The translations under genes and the position numbers were made by a program. Below are positions 58,536-64,000 of a stretch of DNA of 64,000 nucleotides, in pieces. The notes under the pieces were generated by a model, which was not told the DNA's origin, made no database searches, and was given only the letters and a program-made list of their open reading frames with translations. This DNA comes from Streptomyces sp. NBC_01465 (GTDB taxonomy: Bacteria > Actinomycetota > Actinomycetes > Streptomycetales > Streptomycetaceae), in the NCBI RefSeq assembly GCF_036227325.1, contig NZ_CP109467.1, forward strand, positions 8,308,001 to 8,372,000, given 5' to 3'. Positions within the stretch are counted from its first letter, which is position 1; each line of letters opens with the position of its first letter.

Positions 58536-59054
58536 TCAGCTGCTGACGTTCACGTCGATGCAGGCGTAGAACGCGTTGGTCGTGTCGGCGATGTTCCACA
58601 CGGCCAGGACCTTCTGCTTGCCGGTGAGAGACCCGAAGTCGACATTGTGGCTGACCGTCGCGCCGGGCTGCGCGCCGTGGTCGTCGAATACGGCGATCTC
58701 CTTTCCGTCGACGTAGTACTCCCAGGTACTGGTCGAATGCCGGGCGGACAGCGACCACTTGAACGTCGTGGTCTTCTGTACGGGGGTGGCGACCCAGCCC
58801 TTCGAGTCGTCGTCGAGTTCCGCGAAACGGCTGTTCCCGCCGCTGCAGCTCGTGAGCCCCTTGGGGCCTTCCACACTCTGCGGTTCGTACGTGATGTCCC
58901 CGCACGAGACCGTTCCCGCCGCGCATTGCGCCTGCCGGCTGGGCGGATCGGAGATGTATCCGTGGGCACTCGCCGAACTCGCGGGGAGACTTACGGCGAT
59001 GACCGGCGCGAGCGCGGCGCCTATGAGCGCAACGGTCTTCCTTCTGGCGTTCAT
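58536..59054 (-). CDS. AA10 lytic polysaccharide monooxygenase (chitin-active type)
   Basis: This is a 172-aa secreted copper enzyme. The signal peptide (1-30) is cleaved before His31 (ASA-HGYISDPPSRQ), which with His106 (SARHSTSTW) forms the copper histidine brace; Phe162 (NAFYACIDV) is the axial residue. Four cysteines are placed as in chitin-active AA10 proteins. There is no extra CBM. It cleaves crystalline chitin oxidatively and opens it to the GH19 chitinase encoded 38 bp downstream. AAGGAG lies before ATG 59054. Confidence 0.93.
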   Translation of the reverse strand: MNARRKTVALIGAALAPVIAVSLPASSASAHGYISDPPSRQAQCAAGTVSCGDITYEPQSVEGPKGLTSCSGGNSRFAELDDDSKGWVATPVQKTTTFKWSLSARHSTSTWEYYVDGKEIAVFDDHGAQPGATVSHNVDFGSLTGKQKVLAVWNIADTTNAFYACIDVNVSS

Positions 59055-59218
59055 GCGTACTCCTTCACTTCAGGTCTTCCTGATGGCGAGCGGATATGTG
59101 GGGGGCCGCTCGCCTCAGGCCGGCCTCTCGAGGGTGGGGCCAAGAGGCGCGAAGGTGGCACGGAATTCTCCGTACGGGCACGGCTGGACAACTCCCGTGA
59201 ACGCAGTGGTGAATTCCG

Positions 59219-59256
59219 CTTGGACTAGACCATACAAGTGGGCGTGCCCCTGTCAA
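59219..59256 (-). promoter_or_regulatory. Promoter of the LPMO-chitinase operon with overlapping DasR-like (dre) site
   Basis: On the minus strand, TTGACA (59256-59251), a 16-bp spacer and TATGGT (59234-59229) form a near-consensus promoter. TGGTCTAGTCCA (59232-59221) matches 11 of 12 bases of the dre core TGGTCTAGACCA bound by DasR, the GlcNAc-6-P/GlcN-6-P-responsive GntR repressor of chitinolytic genes in Streptomyces. The site overlaps the -10 box, so DasR binding would shut off both genes when chitin products are absent. Confidence 0.78.
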
Positions 59257-59428
59257 GGACGCTGTCGCGGCGACGGCCGGGAGGGCGCGGACGGGCCGCA
59301 GGTCTGCACGCCACGGTCACCGTTTCTTCAACTCCCTTGCGCAGCGCGCGAATCCGGGAGCCGAGGTTGACGGGCCGGGGAGTTCGGACGCCGATGGAGC
59401 CTCATCGGCGAGTGCTGGATGCGCAAAG

Positions 59429-59473
59429 TTGATTCAAACAGGCCTTGACCAGTCATCTTCGAGCAAATAGCGT
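59429..59473 (+). promoter_or_regulatory. Promoter of the sugar ABC transporter operon
   Basis: TTGACC (59445-59450), a 17-bp spacer and TAGCGT (59468-59473) form a plausible promoter 66 bp before the lipoprotein start. TTGATTCAA (59429-59437), a short palindrome, lies just upstream of the -35 box and may be a regulator site; no clear LacI-type operator is seen after the -10. Confidence 0.55.
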
Positions 59474-59539
59474 CGTGGCATTCCGCATGTGGGGAAGCGT
59501 CCCCGCGGAACGACCCCCCTCGCCCAAGGAAGGCTCCGC

Positions 59540-60838
59540 GTGCGCAGACGTTCCCTCTTCACGGCGGCTGCCGCCACGACGCTCGCGGCGGCCCCGCTCG
59601 TGTCCGGATGCAGCTCCTCGCCGTCACCCTCCGCCGCATCCGGCGGCGGCTCGCGGCGCGGCCATCTCACCTACGGCGTCTGGGACGTCTACCAAGTGCC
59701 CGCGATGGAGCGGGCGGCGCGCGAGTTCGAGCGCACCCGGCCGGGGGTGACCGTCGACGTCCAACTCACCCCGAACGGCACGTACTGGACCAAACTGCGC
59801 ACCGCGTGCACCGGTGGATCCGCCCCGGACGTCTTCTGGATGAACGGGCCGAACTTCGGCCTCTACGCCGACGCGGGACAGCTCCTCCCCCTGGAGACGA
59901 AGGGGTCCGAAGCCGTGCTGAGCCCCGCCGACTTCCCGGCGGACCTGATCTCCCTCTACAACTGGGAGGGCACCCAGTACGGCGCCCCGAAGGACTTCGA
60001 CACCGTCGCCCTGTGGTTCAACAAGGAGCTCTTCGACCGGGCCAAGGTCGACTACCCGGACTCCACCTGGACCTGGCAGACCCTGATCAACAACGCCCAG
60101 CGGCTCACCGACCGCAAGCGCGGAATCTACGGCGTCGGAGCTCCGGTCCGCGCACAGGAGAACTACTACAACTCGATACCCCAGGCCGGCGGCTGGGTCA
60201 TCTCCGAGGACAAGACGCGCTCCGGCTTCTCCGACGAGCACACCCGCGAGGGGCTGCAGCTCTGGATCGACCTGATCCACCGCTACCGTGCCTCGCCGTC
60301 CCTCCAGCAGATGACCGACACGGACCCCACCCAGATGTTCCAGTCCGGGACGCTGGCCATGACGTACGAAGCGTCGTACAACGCAGCGACGTTCTACGCC
60401 GACCCCGAGCTCCGGGCCAAGATCGACGTCGCGCCGATGCCCAAGGGCCGCCGGCGCGCCACCGTTCTGCACGGCCTTGCCAACGTTGTCTACGCCCGTA
60501 CGCCCCATCCCGAACTGGCCCGGGAATTCGTCCGGTTCCTCGGCGGGGAGCAGGCATCCCTCCTCCAGGGCAAGTACGGCACCGCCATCCCGGCGCGTAA
60601 CGGCACCGCCAAGCCCTGGGCCGAGGGGATGCCGAAGTTCGACCTCCAGGTGCACCTCGACGCACTGGACTACGCGGTTCCGTTCCCCGGTTCCGCGAAC
60701 AGCGCCGCCTGGAACCACAAGGAATGGATGTGGCTCGCCAAGGCGTGGAGTGGCGACGTGAGTCTCAGGAGCGCCACCGACTCGCTGTCCGACGCGATGA
60801 ACCAACTGCTCGCACAGGAGAGGAAGGGCCGGTCCTGA
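59540..60838 (+). CDS. Sugar ABC transporter substrate-binding lipoprotein (CUT1)
   Basis: This 432-aa extracellular binding protein starts with an Arg-rich lipoprotein signal (RRRSLFTAAAATTLAAAPLV) and a lipobox LVSGC. The mature protein has the SBP_bac_1 pattern: LTYGVWDVYQVPAMERAAREFE, CTGGSAPDVFWMNGPNFGLYADAG, LPLETK and YGAPKDFDTVALWFNKELFDRA. This is the extracellular type 1 carbohydrate family for oligosaccharides or glycosides; the ligand is unknown. GTG 59540 follows AAGGAAGG. The stop overlaps the first permease start by one base. Confidence 0.9.
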   Translation: MRRRSLFTAAAATTLAAAPLVSGCSSSPSPSAASGGGSRRGHLTYGVWDVYQVPAMERAAREFERTRPGVTVDVQLTPNGTYWTKLRTACTGGSAPDVFWMNGPNFGLYADAGQLLPLETKGSEAVLSPADFPADLISLYNWEGTQYGAPKDFDTVALWFNKELFDRAKVDYPDSTWTWQTLINNAQRLTDRKRGIYGVGAPVRAQENYYNSIPQAGGWVISEDKTRSGFSDEHTREGLQLWIDLIHRYRASPSLQQMTDTDPTQMFQSGTLAMTYEASYNAATFYADPELRAKIDVAPMPKGRRRATVLHGLANVVYARTPHPELAREFVRFLGGEQASLLQGKYGTAIPARNGTAKPWAEGMPKFDLQVHLDALDYAVPFPGSANSAAWNHKEWMWLAKAWSGDVSLRSATDSLSDAMNQLLAQERKGRS

Positions 60839-61827
60839 TGAGTATTGATGTGCGTGAGAGAACTGCCGTACCGGCGCAGGGCACGCGGCCGGACATCCTC
60901 ACCCAGCGTGAAATGCGTCGCCGCGAGCGCCGCTTCCTGCACCGGGACAAATGGTGGGGCTATGCGCTGATCGCCCCGGCCGGACTGGGCCTCGCGGTCT
61001 TCTACCTGTGGCCCGTGGTGCAGACGGTGTACTACAGCTTCACTGAGTGGGGCGCCTTCGGGGGAACCACCTGGATCGGTCTCTCCAACTACCGCACGCT
61101 GGTGGACGATCCGGAGTTCTGGCACTCGCTGATGAACACGGGCATCTACACCGGCCTCGTGCTGCTGGGGATCCCCTTGTCGATGGCGCTGGCTGTGCTG
61201 CTCAACCTCAAGGGCCTTCGCGGCACCGGCATCTACCGCACGCTCTACTTCCTGCCGGTGGTCACGATGCCCGCTGCCGTCGCCGTGGTCTGGCGCTGGC
61301 TCTACAACGGTGACGCCGGAATCCTCAACCACGCTCTGTCGGCGATCGGCATCAACGGCGTGTACTGGGTGTCCGACCCGGACACCATCCGTATCGCGGT
61401 CGCCGTCGTCGGTGTGTGGATGACCGTCGGCTACAACATGATCCTTCTGCTGGCCGGTCTCCAGAGTATTCCGGGCGACTACTACGAGGCGGCATCGCTC
61501 GACGGCGCCGGACGCCTGCGGCAGTTCTTCTCGATCACCCTGCCGCTGCTGAGTCCGACGCTGTTCTTCACCACCGTGCTCTCGGTGATCCAGTCCCTCC
61601 AGGTCTTCGACCTGGTGTATCTGATCATCGGCGCCAATACGAACGTCTCCCTCCAGAATCCGGCCTACGGCGAGGGCCAGACCGTCGTGATGCTCTTCTT
61701 CCAGAAGGCGTTCTTCGACAACCAGCGCGGCTACGGCGCGGCCATCGTCTGTGTGCTGTTCGTCCTGATCATGGCGCTGACCGCCGTCCAGTTCCGGTTG
61801 CAGAAGAGGTGGGTCCACTATGCGTGA
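60838..61827 (+). CDS. Sugar ABC transporter permease 1 (MalF/UgpA type)
   Basis: This 329-aa permease has six helices after a basic N-terminus (REMRRRERRFLHRDKWWGYALIAPAGLGL). The EAA motif is YYEAASLDGAGRLRQFFSITLPLLSPTLFF, which docks on an MsiK-type ATPase. No ATPase is encoded in this operon, so a shared multi-operon ATPase such as MsiK, usual in Streptomyces sugar importers, is likely. ATG 60838 shares its A with the preceding TGA. Confidence 0.9.
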   Translation: MSIDVRERTAVPAQGTRPDILTQREMRRRERRFLHRDKWWGYALIAPAGLGLAVFYLWPVVQTVYYSFTEWGAFGGTTWIGLSNYRTLVDDPEFWHSLMNTGIYTGLVLLGIPLSMALAVLLNLKGLRGTGIYRTLYFLPVVTMPAAVAVVWRWLYNGDAGILNHALSAIGINGVYWVSDPDTIRIAVAVVGVWMTVGYNMILLLAGLQSIPGDYYEAASLDGAGRLRQFFSITLPLLSPTLFFTTVLSVIQSLQVFDLVYLIIGANTNVSLQNPAYGEGQTVVMLFFQKAFFDNQRGYGAAIVCVLFVLIMALTAVQFRLQKRWVHYA

Positions 61828-62650
61828 CACAAGTCGTGAAGGCAGGCTGTGGCCCGCCCACATCCTGCTCTCACTGGGCGCGGTGATCACCGTCTTCCCG
61901 CTCGTGTGGGAGGTGCTGACCTCCTTCAAGAGCTTCGGCGAGTCCGTACAGGTGCCGCCGACGATCCTGCCCTCGCACTGGGACTGGTCGAACTACTCGA
62001 AGGTCTTCGACGGCATCCCGTTCGGGCAGCAGTTCGTGAACACCGTCGTGATGTCCCTGCTGCGCACCGCGGCCCAGTTGCTGCTGTGCTCGATGGCTGC
62101 CTACGCGTTCGCCCGGATCCGCTTCCCCGGACGCGGTGCGATCTTCCTCGGGTTCCTCGCCGTACTGATGGTGCCGGGCCAGCTGTTCCTGCTGCCGCAA
62201 TACCAGATCATGCAGAACCTCGGCTGGCTGGACTCCATGCAGGCGCTGGTGGTCCCCGGCATGTTCTCCGCCTTCGGCACGTTCCTGCTCCGGCAGTTCT
62301 TCATGGGACTGCCCGAGGAGCTGGAAGAGGCGGCGCGGCTGGACGGCGCCAACCCGTTCACCGTCTTCTGGCGCATCGCCCTGCCGCTCGCCCGGCCCGG
62401 ACTGCTGGCGCTCGGCATCCTCACGTTCCTCTGGTCCTGGAACGACCTGATGTGGCCGCTGATCGTCAACACCGACCCGGCCAAGATGCCGCTGTCGGCC
62501 GGGCTCGCCTCTCTCCAGGGCGCCCATCTCACCGAGTACCCGGTCCTGATGGCCGGGTCCCTCCTCGCAACTCTCCCGGTGATCGTGGTGTTCGTCGCGA
62601 TGCAGCGTCAGTTCATCCAGGGCATCGCCTTTTCCGGCATGAAGGGCTGA
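61820..62650 (+). CDS. Sugar ABC transporter permease 2 (MalG/UgpE type)
   Basis: This 276-aa permease has six helices: LLSLGAVITVFPLVWEVLTSFK at the start, LLLCSMAAYAFARIRFPG in the middle, and the EAA loop ELEEAARLDGANPFTVFWRIALPLARPGLLALGI. It pairs with permease 1. Its ATG 61820 overlaps the end of permease 1 by 8 bp, and the dehydrogenase gene follows within 6 bp, so all four genes are one operon. Confidence 0.9.
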   Translation: MRDTSREGRLWPAHILLSLGAVITVFPLVWEVLTSFKSFGESVQVPPTILPSHWDWSNYSKVFDGIPFGQQFVNTVVMSLLRTAAQLLLCSMAAYAFARIRFPGRGAIFLGFLAVLMVPGQLFLLPQYQIMQNLGWLDSMQALVVPGMFSAFGTFLLRQFFMGLPEELEEAARLDGANPFTVFWRIALPLARPGLLALGILTFLWSWNDLMWPLIVNTDPAKMPLSAGLASLQGAHLTEYPVLMAGSLLATLPVIVVFVAMQRQFIQGIAFSGMKG

Positions 62651-62656
62651 ACACGC

Positions 62657-63892
62657 ATGACCGACACCTTGCACGGCACCACCGCACCCGCGGACAGCGG
62701 TGTGCACACACGCGACCTGCGACTGGGCGTCATCGGCCTCGGCCTGCGCGCCACCCTCGCGCAGGAGGCCCACCACCCCGGCGAAGGGTCCGTCGTGGTG
62801 GCGGCCGCCGACATCGCGCCGGACAGGTACGACCGGGCCCGCGCATGGTTCGGCGAGGACGTCCATGTCTACGCCGGCCACCGGGAGATGCTCGCCGCGG
62901 AAGAGCTGGACGCGGTCTTCGTCATCACCCCGGACCACACCCACGAGGACCTCGCGGTCGAGCTGCTCGAGGCCGGTGTCGCCGTCTTCGTGGAGAAGCC
63001 GCTCGCCATCACCACCGAGGGCTGCGACCGCGTCCTGGAGGCCGCACGAACCGGCGGCGCCCGCCTGTATGTGGGCCACAACATGCGCCACATGCCCGTC
63101 GTCCGCGTGATGCGCGACCTCATCAAGAGCGGCGAGATCGGCGAGGTCAAGGCCGTGTGGTGCCGCCACTTCGTCGGCCACGGCGGCGACTTCTACTTCA
63201 AGGACTGGCACGCCGACCGCCGCAACACCACCAGCCTTCTCCTGCAGAAGGGCGCCCACGACCTCGACGTCATCCACTGGCTCGCGGGCGCCTACACCGA
63301 GCGCGTCAGCGCGCTCGGCGGGCTCACGGTGTACGGACAGATCGCCGACCGCTCGGGCCAGGCCCCGGGCGCGGTCATGCCCGACTGGTACGACCCCGAG
63401 AACAACTGGCCCCCGCTGTCGAACACCGGACTCAACCCCGTCGTCGACGTCGAGGACCTGTCGATGATGGTGATGCGGCTGGAGGGCGGCGTGCACGCCA
63501 GCTACCAGCAGTGCCACTACACCCCCGACTACTGGCGCAACTACACGGTCATCGGCACCGAGGGGCGGCTGGAGAACTTCGGCGACCACGGGGAGACCGC
63601 CGAGGTCCGGGTGTGGAAGCGGCGCAGCGGCTACCGGGCCGACGCCGACCGCGTCGTCCCGATGCCGCCCCCGGGCAAGGGAGGGCACGGCGGCTCGGAC
63701 CCGATGCTGGTGGCCGAGTTCCTGCGCTTCGTCCGTTCCGGCGGCGCGACGGACACCAGCCCGGTCGCGGCCCGCGAAGCCGTCGCCGCAGGTGTTGCCG
63801 CCACGGAGTCGCTGCGCGCCGACGGCCGTCCCGTCACGGTGTCCCGGGTCGCCCCCGACCTGGCCGAATGGTTCGCGGGCGGCCAGGGCTGA
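62657..63892 (+). CDS. Gfo/Idh/MocA-family sugar dehydrogenase
   Basis: This 411-aa NAD(P)-dependent oxidoreductase has an N-terminal Rossmann motif LRLGVIGLGLRATLA (about 21-35), VFVITPDHTHEDLAVELLEAGVAVFVEKPLAI (the EKP motif with catalytic Lys), and a C-terminal alpha/beta domain with GAHDLDVIHWLAG. It would oxidise a sugar or inositol-type substrate or its derivative. Its place directly after a CUT1 importer suggests it processes the imported sugar. The family is broad, so the substrate is not assigned. Confidence 0.9.
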   Translation: MTDTLHGTTAPADSGVHTRDLRLGVIGLGLRATLAQEAHHPGEGSVVVAAADIAPDRYDRARAWFGEDVHVYAGHREMLAAEELDAVFVITPDHTHEDLAVELLEAGVAVFVEKPLAITTEGCDRVLEAARTGGARLYVGHNMRHMPVVRVMRDLIKSGEIGEVKAVWCRHFVGHGGDFYFKDWHADRRNTTSLLLQKGAHDLDVIHWLAGAYTERVSALGGLTVYGQIADRSGQAPGAVMPDWYDPENNWPPLSNTGLNPVVDVEDLSMMVMRLEGGVHASYQQCHYTPDYWRNYTVIGTEGRLENFGDHGETAEVRVWKRRSGYRADADRVVPMPPPGKGGHGGSDPMLVAEFLRFVRSGGATDTSPVAAREAVAAGVAATESLRADGRPVTVSRVAPDLAEWFAGGQG

Positions 63893-63922
63893 ATCCAGTA
63901 CGAGCAGGACGCCGGCCGGTCG

Positions 63923-64000
63923 TCAGCCGGTCGGCGGTCCTGAGCTCCGGGCAGCCCCGCAGGACTCTCGTACGATCAGCGTGGGCCACAACTGCACGCG
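63923..64000 (-). CDS. LacI-family regulator, C-terminal end (truncated by window end)
   Basis: Only the last 25 codons and the stop (63923-63925) are visible, on the minus strand. They read RVQLWPTLIVRESCGAA and then a short SSGPPTG tail. The 'P.LIVRESCG' ending is the standard C-terminus of LacI-type regulators in actinomycetes. It converges on the sugar importer/dehydrogenase operon and is its likely regulator. Confidence 0.75.
   Translation of the reverse strand, partial: RVQLWPTLIVRESCGAARSSGPPTG

Larger units (their letters stand above)
59055..59539. other. 485-bp divergent intergenic region
   Basis: No gene is seen here. Nearest the LPMO gene is its roughly 160-nt 5' leader, which has no convincing ORF or riboswitch. 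At 59219-59256 lies the minus-strand LPMO promoter with a DasR-like site. The middle (about 59260-59425) is featureless. At 59429-59473 there is a TTGATTCAA palindrome and a plus-strand promoter for the sugar ABC operon. Confidence 0.6.

Noticed and set aside
59065..59256. 63-codon minus-strand frame in the LPMO leader
   Set aside because: It starts at the -35 box of the LPMO promoter, has no RBS or recognisable features, and is most likely untranslated leader.
1..64000. Search for tRNA, rRNA, CRISPR arrays, IS elements, prophage or att sites
   Set aside because: I saw no direct-repeat arrays, transposase motifs, integrase, or cloverleaf-like sequences by eye. A computational scan could still find a short ncRNA.

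Overview
The window reads as a stretch of a Streptomyces (or very close actinomycete) chromosome. It is uniformly GC-rich with strong third-position GC bias, it uses many GTG and some TTG starts, and the families are typical of the genus: LAL-type LuxR regulators, a class F sortase, a streptogrisin-type protease, an AA10 LPMO with a GH19 chitinase, Streptomyces-type PET-hydrolase/cutinase, and several LacI, IclR, MarR, TetR and PucR regulators. I see no rRNA, tRNA, CRISPR array, insertion sequence, phage or origin.

Layout. 1-6.2 kb: the end of a LacI regulator, then a tandem-IclR regulator divergent from pcaF-pobA (4-hydroxybenzoate to protocatechuate, and the terminal beta-ketoadipyl-CoA thiolase), a thioredoxin, and a divergent flavoprotein disulfide reductase. 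6.3-17.2 kb: a membrane flippase-like protein with an embedded degenerate kinase domain, then a run of small housekeeping or accessory enzymes (pirin, DUF2625, GNAT, S66 peptidase, alpha/beta hydrolase, TetR with a clear operator, MgtC-like, PIG-L deacetylase, PhzF-like). 17.3-19.3 kb: a patch of gene decay holding remnants of an alpha-L-fucosidase, a GntR/FCD regulator and a small secreted protein, around one intact membrane gene. 19.3-26.6 kb: a LAL regulator, a BBE-type FAD oxidoreductase, a small anchored protein with a class F sortase, a TDT transporter and a PL7 alginate lyase.

26.7-35.1 kb: an osmoprotectant (betaine/choline/proline type) ABC importer. Its two permeases and lipoprotein form one overlapping operon and its CBS-containing ATPase is convergent. 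Then follow a peptidase, a second PIG-L enzyme, an enoyl-CoA hydratase, a HAD phosphatase and a DECR-type SDR. 35.3-43.8 kb: a secreted GH84 enzyme, a three-gene overlapping operon (quinone oxidoreductase plus two acyl-CoA dehydrogenases that look like a heteromer), a secreted DUF3472-ricin protein and a Tat-exported GDPD-like protein. 43.8-47.5 kb: DUF779, YciO, a MarR/oxidoreductase divergent pair with a well-defined promoter-operator, and a secreted polyester hydrolase closely resembling known PET-degrading cutinases.

47.6-55.4 kb: a LuxR regulator that has lost its P-loop, a PucR regulator, a lipoprotein, an MFS transporter and a KhtTU-type K+/H+ antiporter pair. 55.5-59.1 kb: an exoenzyme island (GH114 galactosaminidase, S1E protease, GH19 chitinase, AA10 LPMO) that together would attack fungal cell-wall polymers. 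The LPMO-chitinase operon carries a DasR-like site over its -10 box, so N-acetylglucosamine control is likely. 59.5-64.0 kb: a sugar ABC importer (lipoprotein, two permeases) with a Gfo/Idh/MocA dehydrogenase, facing a convergent LacI regulator cut by the window end.

Coordinates of starts were chosen from ribosome-binding sites, overlaps and family N-termini. Several long open frames opposite real genes are codon-bias artefacts and were left out.
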